DNA of 64,000 bases from Symbiodinium natans (Eukaryota; Sar; Dinophyceae; Suessiales; Symbiodiniaceae). Position numbers and translations under genes: made by a program. Within the stretch, counting starts at the first letter, position 1. Every line of letters starts with the position of its first letter. The stretch covers positions 302,501 to 366,500 of the forward strand of contig CAJNDS010001780.1 in NCBI GenBank assembly GCA_905221605.1, given 5' to 3'. Positions 45,101 to 56,468 of this stretch are shown here, one piece after another. Below the pieces are notes generated by a model, which saw only the letters and a list, made by a program, of their open reading frames with translations, was not told the DNA's origin and searched no databases.

Positions 45101-48100
45101 AACCCTAAACCCTAAACCCTAAACCCTAAACCTTCTACCAACAAGCTCCCGAAGTCCTGTTAGAAAGCATTCCGTAAGGAGGAGACCACAAAGCGAGCAG
45201 GTTCACGAGGGGCACGTGGTGCCTGAGGAACCGCAAAGAGGCCAACCGAATGAAGCATCTGTCATCATATTCATTGGCCACATTCCCACGTCATCTGGAC
45301 TGGGGTAGGTTAGAAGTAGGCTTATAATTGGGTTAGAAGTACCCTAAACCCTAAACCCTAAACCCTAAACCCTAAACCCTAAACCCTAAACCCTAAACCC
45401 TAAACCCTAAACCCTAAACCCACGAACCTCCAAGTGGGTTACTCCGGGGCTTCTCTGCGGCAAAGGCATGCAGAGATCATGTCGTCGACGCTGCGGCCAC
45501 CTGTTTTTGTGGTGGGACTGCCGCCGGCGACCCAGTTTCGTCGCCAACCCAAAATCTCATGCCCCAAAGCTCTCAGCCCTGGAAGCCTACAACCCTAAGA
45601 CGCTATGTGCCCTGAGAATGGCCCTAGAAGCTTAGAACCGCCAGCCCTCAGCTCGGATGCCTAAGGAGTCTGCGATGTGGTAGGAAGGAAGTCTCTATCC
45701 ACACGACTGGGGTTTGGGTTCAAAACTTAGGGTTTAGGGTTCTGAAGTAGATCGGACCGGATCTAATTAGTAGACGGCTCGGTGCACTCTTGGGTCCACT
45801 CTTTGAGCAGCCCTTCCTCTACTACAGACCCTGAACCCTGAACGCTACACCCTGAACCCTAAACCCTACCGCCCCCCCCCCCCTCCCCCCCCCCCCCCCC
45901 TCCCCCCCCCCTTCCCCTCCAACTATCCCTAACCCTAAACCCTACACCCTAATCCCTAAACCCTAAACCCCAAGAGTTGAAGGGTCACGGGCTTGTGTTC
46001 AGGGACCCACAGGCCAAAACCCCGCTCAGGAGAACGGGAACGACACTTCTCCACCACCTTCTAGTCCGAGCCTGAGATTCGGGACTTTTTGTGGTTCTAG
46101 GGTTTACGGTTGAGGGTTTAGGGTTGAGGGGTTTAGGGTTCAGGGTTCAGGGTTCAGGGTTCAGGGTTTAGGGATCCTCCTGATGTAGGGCCCAGGGTTC
46201 TGCCGGGCTTCGGGGTTCAGGGGTTGCACATGTTCTTCGGATCTCGGATTCAAGGCCGTGAGGGTTATGATGCTTGGAAGTATCGTGTCGGGTCCCGCTT
46301 CGATAGAACGCGAAGGATGTTCAACGTACAGCATAAACCATCGTCCTAGCCTTGAACAACGAGCCCTGGGCCAACGACACTAGATCAAAAATCTGAAGCT
46401 CTAAACCCCAAAGCCTTCACCCCAAGCCCCAAAACCCTGTACTTAGACTTACACAAACCGTAAAGGCCCTAAGCGCCAAATACCTCCGGACCCCAAAGAG
46501 CCTTGAGGCCTCTAAGAACTTTACCCCTAGACCCCTAAGATCCCAAGAACCCAAGCCCCCTAAACCCCACGCCCCTAAACCCTAGCCCCTAAACCCTAAA
46601 CCCTAAACCCTAAACCCTAAACCCTAAGCCACAAACCCCTAAGCCTCCAAGAACCCCAGAGCCGAAACTTTCAGGATTCTAACCCCTAAACCCCTCAGAG
46701 CCAAAGCGCCTTGGGCGGCAAACAGCCCTGAACCCTGAAACCCTAAACCCCTAAACCCTAAACGCCTAAACCCCTAAACCCAAAACCCTAGCCCTAAAAC
46801 CCTAAGCCCTAAACCCCTAAACCCTAAACCCTAAACCCTAAACCCTAGCCCTAAACCCTAAACCTTAAACCTTAAACCTCAGGCCTTGGATCCCGACTCG
46901 CAGTGCCTCCGCGCCTTCGAGCTCATGCGGCCCTTGCGGTTGGAGTCCCAACTTTGGGGGTTTTAGGTGTTTTTCGATTGTTTAGGGTTTAGGGCTAGGG
47001 TTTAGGGTTTAGGGTTTAGGGTCTAGGGTCTAGGGTTGAGGGTTGAGGGTTGAGGGTTTAGGGTTTAGGATTTAGGGATTCCGGGTGTAAGGTTTTAGGG
47101 TTTTGGGTTGTTAGGAATTTGGGGTTTTAGGGATGTTCAAAGGGTTTAGTGTTTAGGGCTTTGGTTTTAGGATTGGCAGTTTAGGGTTTGGGGTTCAGGA
47201 TTTAAGGGTTTAGGGTTAAGGGTTTAGGGTTGTTAGGAAGGGTTTAGGGTTTAAGGTGTTAGGGTTCTGGGGCTTTAGGGTTGGGGTTCATGGTCCGGGG
47301 CTCTGCTGGTTTGGGGTTCATTTCTCAGCATCTTAAATTTGCATGTTTGGGCGTGTTGGCTTGACGTCCCCAAGCCCTAAGCCCTGAACCCTAAACCCTA
47401 AACCGCTTAAATCCTAAACCTTAAACTGGGGGTTTGGAGTTTCGGGTTGAGGGATGTAAGGTCTTAGGCTTTAAGGTAAACTTAGCCCTGAACTTCCTAA
47501 ACTGCAGCCTTTTCAAAGGCGCGTGAAGGATGCAGGGCCTATTCCCATGAACCCGTACATCCCTAAACCTCGGACCCTTGAGGTTGCGTAAATCCGTACA
47601 CTTGCCGTCGCTTTCGTTTTCAAAGCCCAAACCGTAAACCCTTAACCCTGAGTTTAGGGTTTAGGGTTTAGGCATAGTATCCCTTAAAGGGAGTTTATAT
47701 AGATATAAGTTCTTGATTATGCGAGGGGATAGAAGGTATTTCATTCAAGACTTAGACCCAGCAAGTGAAGGGGTTTCGGGGTCCAGGGTTGAGGGTTCGA
47801 GGGATTGCAGCCGTTCACTCTTGTTCTCGCCGCCTTCTTGGCTACAATCATTGCCCCGAGCTTTGAACCTGCGTGAAACCCCATGCGAAGGCGCCCATAT
47901 GGCCACAGATAGCTTGGCCTAAACCTCAAGCCCTTGGTAGATGGTCACGTCTCTAAATACCCTAAACCCTAAACCCTAAGCCCTTTGGGGTCCTATGTAC
48001 CCAAAAAGCGAGCATACATTTAGAGAACTGACCAGATGACGACGCCACCGAACCCTCAAACCCTCAAACAATCCAATCCTAAACCCTATAACCCTATCAC

Positions 48101-49475
48101 CCTACAACACTGTAACCCTAGAACTCTACAACCCTATAACCCTGTGCCTGGAACCCTATGACCCCATCAGCCCAAACCCGAAAACCCCTCAACCTGTCCA
48201 TCCTGCAACCTCCCATGCCGCCCCTCCGACAGCCATGCTATGGGATTTAGGGTTTGGGGTTTAGGGTTTAGGGTTTAGGGCTTTACTGTAGGGATGCTTT
48301 GGGCCTCATGGCGCGCCAGTCGGGTGGGCGGCAGCTGTCGAGCCACTGGCCACGGCATTGAGAGTTTGCAGCCGCCCTAAACCCTACAACCCTTTAAGCC
48401 TACAACCCTAAAACCCTATAACCCATTCCTATATAACCCTATATCCCTATAAGCCTATAACCCACCCTGTAACCCTATAAACCTATTCGTATATAGCCCT
48501 ATAAAACCTATAAGCCTAGAGCCCCATGACCCCTATTCCTACGTAACCCTATGTGCATCAATTCCATCACAGAAGCCCCCCTTGAAGCCCCAAAGCAACA
48601 GCCCTCAACCGTGAACAACTTAGCCCCAAAGCCGAAATCTTCAGGTGTAGGGTTTAGGGTTGGGTTTAGGGTGTAGGGCTTAGGGTTTAGGGGTGAGGGT
48701 TTAGGGCCCAAAACCCTAAAGCCCCACTAAGCTTAGGGCCCCGAAGCCCTGAACAAATCAGACCGCGAGGCTTCTTGGAGGAGTTGAAGGCACTGCTGCC
48801 ATCAGCCTGGGTTTAGGGTTTAGTGTTTAGGGTTTAGCGTTTAGGGTCTAGAGGAGAGCGAATCAAAAGACTTCCCAACAATGAGTGGTGCCCTGTTGGG
48901 AATTCCGAGTAGTTCAGGGATGCATTAGGGTGGGTGTAGGGCTTAGGGTTTAGGGTTCAGGGCTTGGGGTTATGGTTTGGGGTTCAGGGTTTAGGGTTTA
49001 GGGTTAAGGTTTAGGGCTACCAGTTTGAAACCCTCTTGGCCTCTGCCCGGCAGGCGAAGCATGTCACTGCTTCGGACCTGTCCTCAACTGCCCACCAGGT
49101 GCTGCGGTTCAGGGATTGGGGTAAACCCTAAACCCTAAACCCTAAACCCTAAACCCTAAACCCTAAACCCTAAATACCCTAAACCCTAAACCCTAAACCC
49201 CTCGGGCAACCTGGGGCCGTTCAGGGTTCGAGGTCTAAGGCTACCCTAATTTAAAGCCTGAACTTCGCTGCGCCCTGAACCACACTAGGGTTTTTCGAGC
49301 CTCGGGATGTAGTGGCGGAAGGGGGTTTCGGGTTTTAGGGTTTAGGGGAGTTTAAGACATGGAGGTGGTACGGGGGGAGACGCTTTGCACACTCTTTCCC
49401 GAGGCCGCTGAGCAAACTCATTTGCATGTTGCTTGGAAGCTGACCGTTAGGAAGAAACTTTGGGCCTCTTCTTAA
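39111..49475 (+). CDS. Unnamed gene(s): chain of exon-like segments
   Basis: Non-repeat islands, all + strand: 39111-39174 (start ATG, MAHLLGLRAATAVGAHLSTY, GC donor), 39527 onward (PDFEQQMPYTHQF, phase fits), 39750-39790, 41871-41931 (HLDTSALKRYVDSSPHVPVE), 42309-42347 (AKKAFRLFADDLQ), 43283-43339 (AVAERLSLWGRIVTWWAVQ), 44030 onward (AHVASHEVLQTDLERHPGSL), 45201-45254 (VHEGHVVPEEPQRGQPNE), 45774-45826, 46037 onward (ENGNDTSPPPSSP), 46883-46929 (ALDPDSQCLRAFELMR), 49054-49089 and 49404-49475 (AAEQTHLHVAWKLTVRKKLW, then ASS and TAA). Those with defined ends use AG|G and mostly GC donors; 41871, 42309, 43283 and 44030 join in phase. I recognise no family. Whether this is one gene or two is unresolved. 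Confidence 0.5.
40094..40422 (+). pseudogene. Reverse-transcriptase fragment with frameshift
   Basis: Frame 1 contains GRTFDLTAAYRQLCLTRN, matching the (F)DL.AAYRQ motif A region of retroelement reverse transcriptases as found widely in dinoflagellates. The expected continuation, FDPERGKSLLFKQVCLPIGS and KASAIN, is in another frame a few bases on, so the copy carries a frameshift. The catalytic YxDD box is absent from the fragment. It lies in an intron of the preceding unnamed gene or between genes, flanked by CCCTAAA-type sequence. A dead retroelement or captured cDNA piece. Confidence 0.6.
43377..43533. repeat. CCCTAAA array passing into CCCCAAA
   Basis: About 15 CCCTAAA units, then eight CCCCAAA units, with an abrupt switch. 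Confidence 0.97.
44277..44420. mobile_element. M2 element copy e, interrupted by TTTAGGG
   Basis: ttgggatgctcccccttata ... ctaggaattatcatc, then cttagggtttagggttcagg, then gatgataag ... aattaaggactgttagtat and gaacatcccaa. The repeat lies at the centre, flanked by inverted gatcatc/gatgat sequence. Confidence 0.8.
44512..44570. other. Long inverted repeat (about 23-bp arms)
   Basis: tcctttgttgggtttaagag and ctcttaagcccaacaaagga are inverted around a 14-base AT-rich centre. It lies within an open frame at 44507-44860 with no recognisable protein. Confidence 0.8.
45031..45131 (+). mobile_element. M1 left end joined to CCCTAAA array (copy d, left)
   Basis: gcttggaggttcaggggtac then ttataact and a pure CCCTAAA array (45056-45131); the rest of the element is missing. 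Confidence 0.7.
45303..45436 (+). mobile_element. M1 right end split by CCCTAAA array (copy d, right)
   Basis: ggttagaagtaggcttataa ... ggttagaagtac, then about 11 CCCTAAA units (45342-45420), then acgaacctccaagtggg. The array interrupts the terminal repeat between GTAC and GAACCTCC. Confidence 0.75.
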
Positions 49476-50915
49476 AAGACTCTGCCAGAAACCCTAAACC
49501 CTAAACTTCGGCAGCAATTCCAAGAGGGCCCCGACTTGCCGGAGGCCCCCCCTACGGGGGTGTACGAAAATAGGGGACCCCTCATATACAGTCGGCCTAG
49601 AAATAGTCGGATTCCCTTATAGTAGGGCCCTAACAAGGTACCCCTGATTTCGGAACTCCCTCCCCTCCCCCCCCCCCCCTCAATATGATAATCTACTTAA
49701 TTCCCCCTAGAACCCAAAGTGCTGGAATTGGCCATGGCAGTTGCCTACGTGATGAAGGAGTGCCTGCTGAGTGTGTGGCTTGCCAAATGACGTTGAAAGG
49801 ATCGCTGTCTAGGCTAGATGCGATTTTGTTTGAGAATCGTTTTTTGCTACCTTCTACTTCGCGATAGTGCGCCTTTTTTGTTGATCTAGAGTTCCTAGAA
49901 CCTAATTAATCAGTACACAGCCCCAGTCGCGTATGGAAATTTCTCCAAAACCCTAATTTAAACCCTAATTTCGGAGACCTAAACCCTGAACCCTACACCC
50001 TAAACCCTAAACCCTAAACCCTAAACCTCAAACCCTAAGCCCTAAACCCTCAAACCGAAACCCCAAACAACCTGGCGAGATTCACGTGCAGCGGCCGCCG
50101 CGCGACTCACGGCGCGTGATCGCCTCCTGTTTCCATTTGAGACTTCTTTTGGCGGGATCCTAGACACTCTAACTCTTCTCTAAACCTTATTCAGCCACTA
50201 TCATGAACTGTAAACGTTTGGGCTTTTTTCTATTTAGCAGGGATAATAAAGTGTAACCTCTGTTACTCCTTGATTATTGGACCAGGAAGAAACCCAGTAG
50301 AAACCCCTAAGATGTTTTTTGGCCTGTAGGGTCTTAGGGACTATCTGCCTTCGGGGTTCGGGTCTGCAAGGAAGAAAAGACCACGGCTTTGGGGTTTTAG
50401 GGTTTTATGGTTTAGGGTTTAGGGTTTATCATGGGTTTCCCCCCCCCCCCCTCCTCTGCACTACCCCCTAGGTTCCCTCCCAAAATAACCCTAACTAGGC
50501 TTCATGAAATTATGGGGTGAACCTGCGGGGGTATAGTAGGGAAACCCATGAGGCATGAACAACCCTAAACCCTAGACCCTAGGCTCTAAACCCTAAACCC
50601 TAAACCCTGAACCCTAAACCCTAAACCCTAAACCCTAAACCCTAAACCCTAAACCCTAAACCCTAAACCCTAAACCCTAAACCCTTACTAAACCCTAAAT
50701 ACCCTAAACCCTAAAACCCTAAAACCCTAGAACCCAAAAACCTTCGAACCCTATAGCCCTGAACCCTATAACCGTCAAGCCCCTAAATCCCTGAACCCTC
50801 AGAACCGTCTAAACCCTGAAGCCTAAACCCTAAACCCTAAACCCTAAACCCTGAACCCTGAACCCTGAACCCTGATTGCCCTGAACCCTACAGACCCTCA
50901 GCCGGTCTCCCCCAG
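49476..50915. other. Intergenic stretch
   Basis: M5 repeat, a unique block at 49685-49867 with two overlapping open frames of about 25-60 codons, a GC-rich open island at 50092-50162 (RPPRDSRRVIASCFHLRLLL, stop) and CCCTAAA arrays (50580-50685). No family recognised. Confidence 0.45.
49568..49657 (-). repeat. M5 dispersed repeat, copy 3 (reverse)
   Basis: Its reverse complement reads gttccgaaatcaggggtacc then ttgttagggccctactataa, matching 1031 and 3491. Confidence 0.75.
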
Positions 50916-53812
50916 AAAGTTCGCCAGAAAGCCACACAGATGCAGGCCAGCCCAGGCCCCCTAAACCCTAAACCGTAAACCCTAATCCCGAAACCCTAAA
51001 CCCTAAACCCTCAACCCTGAACCCTGAACCCTGAACCCTGAACCCTGAACCCTGAACCCTAGCCCTAAACCCTAAACCCTAAACCCTAGCCCTAAACCCT
51101 AAACCCGATAGGCCCTAAACCCTCGCAAGCTCAGGATTTGGTGGCAAAGTATGTGGCGCAGATGGGTGAGCAGCTGCTTGTTCGAACCAGAACCCGAAGC
51201 CGCAAACCCCAGAACCCCAACACCGAAAACCCTTGACACCCGAAGCCCTAAACCCTAAACCCAGCTTTTGAACCAAAACCTCAAACCCTAAACCCCAAAC
51301 CCTAAACCCCAACCCTAAACCACAAATCCTAAACCCCAAACCCCAAACCCTAAACCCCAAGCCCTAAACCCCAAACCCCAAACCCTAGACCCCAAGCCCT
51401 ATCCCCAAAACCCTAAACCCTAAACCCCCAAACCCTAAATCCTAAACCCCAAACCCCAAACCCTAAACCCCAAGCCCTAAACCCCAAGCCCTAAACCCTA
51501 AACCCCAAACCCTAAACCCTAAACCCCAAACCCTAAACTCTGAACCCCAAACCCTAAACCCTAAACCCCAAACCCTAAACCCTAAACCCACAACCCAAAA
51601 CCCTAAACCCCAAACCCTAAACCCTAAACCCCAAACCCTAAACCCTAACCCCAAACCCTAAACCCCAAACCCTAACCCTAAACCCCAAGCCCTAAACCCC
51701 AAACCCTAAACCCTAAACCCCAAACCCTAAACCCTAAACCCCAAACCCTGAACCCGAAACAGGTTCGAGGAGGCTCTGCGGCACAGCCTCCGGGACCAGC
51801 GCCGGGAGCTGCGCGACGAGCTCGTCTTCCTAAAGGCGCGCTTAGGGTTTAGGATTTAGGGTTTGAGGTTTAGGGTTTAGGGTTTAGGGTTTAAGGTTTT
51901 GGGTTTTAGGGGTTTAGGGTTTTAGGGGTTTAGGGTTTAGGCTTTCAGGCTTCAAGGGTTTCAGGGTGGAGGAATCATGGCTAGGGGCGGCTTAAGGTGT
52001 AGACGTGTGGGGGAGATAGGGGTGCAGTGGTGTAGCGGTTGGGGGTCCAGGATTGAAGGTGTTGATTTGTTTGGCTCAGCCGGGTTGAGGCTTTACGGTT
52101 TTGGGTGTTGGGCTTTGGGAGGTTTATGGGTTTAAGGGACCCTAAACCCTAAACTCTAAACCCCAAACCCTAATCTTTGGAGTGGTGTAGGGCGTTTAGG
52201 AAGGGTTCGGGCTCCCTTGAACTCGCACCCTAAACCCTCCAAACCCTAAACACGAGGCCATAAACCCCAAACCTTGAACCCTAAAAAGCCTAAAAGCCTT
52301 TTTTAAACCCTCAACCCTAAACCTTGAACCCTAAAAGCCTTATATAAACCCTCAACCCTAAGCCCTCCACACTGCGCCTCTGGAAGCCCCTCGGCTGCGA
52401 GGCCGATCCTGATTCGGCGGAGGCACGGTACTACCGCTGGCCCCTGGGACCCAATTTTTTTTTTTTTTGGGGGGGGGGGTGGGGTAAGGGATGGCTTAGG
52501 GTTTAGGGTTTAGGGTTTAGGGTTTAGGGTTTAGGGTTTAGGTTTCCCGAAACCCTGAACCCTAAGCATGCAGCAGGGTCCGGCCTCTAGGGCTTCGGGT
52601 TTAGGGCTCATGTGGTTGAGGATTTAGGGCTTATAGCCCTGAACCCTGAACCCCAAGCCCCCCTAAACTGCCCTAAACCTTACACCCTAAACCGAAATCG
52701 GACGTTCTTGTGGTCCAGGCCTCAATAAGAGGCACAGGGCAGGTCGCCAAGAAAAGACTGCTGCTTCGCAGCTGGGTGAGAGATGGTGGCAAGCCCGCGA
52801 AAAATTTCCAGCAGGTACAGCTCCAGGGCCTCTCCTCGCAGTTCCTCGCAGTGACCCACAAGGAGACTGCGGACAAGATCGGCGAGAAAGAGCTCCAGCT
52901 CAGAGTGCAGTCAGGCACGATCAAGGCCAGGAGACCCTAAACCCTAAACCCTAAACCCTAAAGGCGCACGCTGCTCGGGCAATTCAGATTCAAGCTGAAG
53001 CACGATGCCACGGTAGGGTTTAGGCCTATAGGCCCTAAACCCTAAGCCCTAAGCCCTATAAACCCCTAAACCCTACACTCCGTTTTTGGGGTTCACATGG
53101 GAATCTAGGGTCCAGGTCTTCTTGGCCACTATGGTTGCTTGGCTTAGAGTCTTCGGGCTTAGGGGAAATTATGAGGGTTGTTAGGGTTACTGGGGTTTAG
53201 GGTTCTTGGGGTTTAGGGCTCAGAGGTGCAAACAGGCTGTAAGTAGACTTAGACCCATGAACCCTAAACCCTAAAGATCATGTAGCCACACACCGCCAAG
53301 GCGCCAGGGTTTGTGGGGTTTATGGGGTTTAGAGGGTTTATAGTAGGGTTATTGGGTTTAGAGGAGGGTTTAGAGGAGAGTTTCGAGGGTTTGGAGGGTT
53401 TCGAGGGTTTAGCGGGTGTAGCGGGTTTATAGGGTTTAGAGGGTTAACAGGGTTTGGAGGGTCTAGAAGGTTTATAGAATTCACAGAGTTTATAGGGATT
53501 AGAGGGTTTGTAGGGTTTAGAGGGTTAATAGGGTTTATAGAGTTTATAGCGTTGATAAGGTTTAGAGGGTTTACAGGGTTTACAGGGTTTACAGGGGTTT
53601 ATAGGGGTTATTGGGTTTCCAGGGTTTGCAGGGTCCTAAACACCAGAACCCCCAAACCAAGCAGCAAGCCCTAAACCCAAGAGCCTGAACTGAACCCCAA
53701 ACCCTCTAAACCCTAAACCCTAAACCCTGAACCCTAAACCCTGCTCAGGCGGGTCTTCTCCTTTGCGCAGGGAGACACTCGCCACCACTGGCGCTCCGAG
53801 CCTTTCCAGTGA
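50916..53812 (+). CDS. Unnamed charged, probably helical protein, six or more exons
   Basis: Exons 50916-50945 (KVRQKATQMQ), 51135-51172 (DLVAKYVAQMGEQ), 51763-51835 (FEEALRHSLRDQRRELRDEL, then VFLK), 52402-52422 (ADPDSAE), 52719-52925 (69 codons: ASIRGTGQVAKKRLLLRSWV and on to GTIK), about 52967-53009 (RTLLGQFRFKLKHD) and 53771-53812 (GDTRHHWRSEPFQ, TGA). The split codon CA|G joins 51172 to 51763 exactly. Donors are GC; acceptors are AG|G except the first. Arg/Glu-rich helices suggest a coiled coil. The 52719 exon's exact end is uncertain because of a phase problem with the next. The start is not found. No family recognised. Confidence 0.6.
51280..51750. repeat. CCCTAAACCCCAAA higher-order array
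   Basis: CCCTAAA and CCCCAAA heptamers alternate, often as a regular 14-mer or 21-mer (CCCTAAA-CCCTAAA-CCCCAAA), over nearly 450 bases within one intron. Gly/Phe/Trp/Leu-rich reverse frames are artefacts. Confidence 0.95.
53300..53640. repeat. Degenerate AGGGTTTA-type array
   Basis: Irregular 8- to 12-base units such as agagggtttatagggttta; a decayed or slipped version of TTTAGGG. Confidence 0.9.
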
Positions 53813-53830
53813 GCTGGCAAGATCAATGTC

Positions 53831-54101
53831 AACCCTAAACCCTAAACCCTAAACCCTAAACCCTAAACCCTAAACCCTAAACCCTAAACCCTAAACCCTA
53901 AACTTCGGGGTTTGGTAGGTGGTACCCTCTTGCGCCTTTTTCTTGGTTCTGCCACTCCGAAAAGGGTGCTCCTTGTCAAAATATAGTTACTGGGCTACCA
54001 GAGTTTCTCAGCCCCTTTAGCAACCCTAAACCCTAAACCCTAAACCCTAAACCCTAAACCCTAAACCCTAAACCCTAAACCCTAAACCCTAAACCCTAAA
54101 C
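53831..54101. repeat. Two CCCTAAA arrays flanking an M3 element
   Basis: Arrays at 53831-53903 and 54022-54101, with an M3 copy (53911-54001: ttggtaggtggtaccctc ... gttactgggctacca) between them. Confidence 0.9.
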
Positions 54102-54245
54102 TTTACGCTCTCGTACCAGACTTCCGGAGTTGTAGATGGGGGATGCGAAGTATGGGGCCTTAATTTGGGTTTAGGGTTTAGGGGTTTAGGGTTTAGGGTT
54201 TAGGGTTTAGGGTTTAGGGTTTAGGGTTTAGGATAACCCTTCTAT

Positions 54246-54407
54246 ACACTATACTAGACTAAGGGCCCATACTTCGGATCCCTCTAAATCCCTTTAAACC
54301 CCTTTCAACAAGGGTAAGGGCCCATACTTGGGATCGATAACCCAAGAATACACTATGTAGACTAAGGGCCCATACGTCGGATCCCTTTAAATCCCTTTAA
54401 ACAAGGG
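54246..54407. repeat. Tandem duplication of about 105 bases
   Basis: acactat..tagactaagggcccatac..cggatccctttaaatccctttaaa occurs at 54246-54299 and again at 54351-54403 with about 10% difference. Confidence 0.85.
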
Positions 54408-55084
54408 CAAGGGACCATCCTCAGTGGGCCCATGGTTCCAATCTTAGACTTGATCTCGAAACCCTAAATCCTAAACCCTAAACCCTAAACCCCAAACCCT
54501 AAACCCTAAACCCCAAACCCGAAAGCCCCCAACCGTAAAGATGCCTGGCAGACTCTCTGAATATTCGCGGCGGGGCTGTAGGGCTTAGGGTTTCATTGAG
54601 TTTAGGGAAACCCTAAATACCCGAAGGCCTTAAGCCCTAACCCTAAACCCTAAACCCTAAACCCTTTTGATTCCCAGCTTTCTCCTGGCTGTAGGATCCC
54701 TCTGCATCCGACATGCCTCGGCCCTAAGCCCTGAAGGCCTTAGTACTTAGAATAGGGTTTAGGGTTTAGGGTTTAGGGTTAGGGTATGGGGGGTTGATTA
54801 TGGCATGTATTTATGTAGGGACCAAAAGGGAATACATTAGCCATTCTTCCGATCCCATGGTACATCCCTAAACCCTGTCCCCTACGTTTGGGTGTCCTGT
54901 CCTGGGTCCTGTCCATCTGAGGATGTGCACGTGCCTTGGCATACGAAATTTGCGAGTTCTTTTGGGTTTTGGGGTTGCTTAGGGTTTAGTGTTCAGGGTA
55001 TCAGCATCGCTGTTGGGGTTTCTGATTCTATTCAGTCTACCAGTCTACCACCCTCCTCCCCCCAAGCAAAATCAACAAACACCG

Positions 55085-55200
55085 CCACCCCACCACCACC
55101 ACCGCCACCACCACCACCACCACCACCACCACCATCAACCACCGAATCTCCACAAAAAAACAAAAAACACACACACAAACACACACAAAAAAAAAAAAGG
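55085..55200. repeat. (CCA)n, (CACA)n and poly-A simple repeats
   Basis: About 15 CCA units followed by CACA and A runs; the Pro- and His-rich frames over it are artefacts. Confidence 0.95.
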
Positions 55201-55701
55201 TACACAATCTTGAGCTTCGGACCGGAATCGTGCCTTTAAATTTTCTGCGTCACGGTAGCCCCCCCCCCCACCCCCCAACTTCATCCTTTTGGCTGTGGTT
55301 TAGGGTTTAGGGTTTAGGGTTTAGGGTTTAGGGTTAGGGTTTAGAGTTTAGGGTTCCAGAATTCTGGGCTCAAAGCTTATGGCCTCAGGGGTGTGGAGGG
55401 GTTACGTTAAGGCCCAATAAGTTATAAACCCTAAACCCTAAACTAAACCCTAAACCCTATACCCAAACCCTAAACCAATCCAAAAGAAGCCCTCCAAGGT
55501 TGTGCAACTATTCCGCATTATCACCTCCGCATAGTTGTTTTGTTCATTTTCCTCGGGTTTGGGGCAAAATTGGCTAAGTGATTGGGGAGTGTTGTGGGTG
55601 GGACACAGTTTCAGGAGGGAGTTTTCAGGTGGTACTGGTATGGGTTTGGGAGTTTAGGGTTACTGTAAAGCACTGTGTCGGCTCCCGGGTGTGTCCCGCA
55701 G

Positions 55702-56468
55702 CGTCCTCCAAGTCCTGACCTGGATGAGGCGCTCCTGCAAAGGGGCGATGAACCGGAGAAGGTGGCCAAGGCCTGCGAACTCGCAGGCGCCATTCTGCAT
55801 GGCAGTTCGTCGTTTGGTGCCATGTCGGGAGGCGACCTCCTTGTGGCCGCCATGCGGTGGCTGGAGCATCAGGACGAGCAGGTGCCCCCTGGGTACAGGG
55901 TACAAAGATGCACTGCGCCGTGCCTCGCGCCATATCTTAAATCCTGAACCACCAAACTGGTGTAGGGTTTCGGGCTTACCTAAACCCTAAACCCTAAACC
56001 CTAAACCCCTATATCCTGAAACCCTTGGCTTGGGGACCCTAAGCCCTTGAGACCCTAAAACCCAAAAGCCCCAAGTTCAACCCATTAGAGCCTAAGCCCA
56101 AAGCCACAAACTAAACCCTCCGACCCTAAGCCCAAAGCCCCAAACCTTGAAGCCCTAAAACCCGAGTCCTAGACCCTAGACCCAGTCTACACCCCAAAAA
56201 CCCGTTAGACCCTCAACCCCAAAGCCCCAAACAACCTTGAGGAAAGGCCTCGTCTGGCATCCGCCGCCCAAGAGAGAGGCTGGAGGCCTGTCAAACCACA
56301 CAGGGTTTAGTTGGGGTTTAGGGTTTAGGGTTTAGGGTTTAGGGTTTAGGGTTTAGGGTTCAGGGCTTCCCAGCGTTTGGGGTTGCTACCCTTTGGCCTA
56401 CTGTCTTGTAGCTCGCCGAAGAATTCTGCAAGGGAGAGTATAGTTATATCCTCCTTGGATTTCGTTAA
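55702..56468 (+). CDS. Unnamed protein, last three exons
   Basis: Exon 55702-55883 is unusually long for the window (60 codons; includes DEPEKVAKACELAGAILHGS and GGDLLVAAMRWLEHQDEQ) and ends GT|gccccc. Exon 56242-56278 (KGLVWHPPPKRE) continues in phase, GC donor. Exon 56412-56468 (LAEEFCKGEYSYILLGFR) ends in TAA. Phases close and the composition is protein-like throughout. Upstream exons are not found in 53.9-55.7 kb, and the acceptor at 55701 is AG|C. No family recognised. Confidence 0.6.

Larger units (their letters stand above)
53813..55701. other. Region between unnamed genes
   Basis: CCCTAAA arrays, an M3 copy, a tandem duplication, and simple repeats. A short open frame from ATG at 54541 (MPGRLSEYSRRGC) is the only coding hint. 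Confidence 0.5.

Noticed and set aside
51115-51654. Reverse Gly/Phe/Trp-rich frames of 63-81 codons
   Set aside because: They read the CCCTAAACCCCAAA array; real exons are on the + strand at 51135-51172 and 51763-51835.
55085-55200. Poly-proline / poly-histidine open frames
   Set aside because: They read the (CCA)n and CACA simple repeats.
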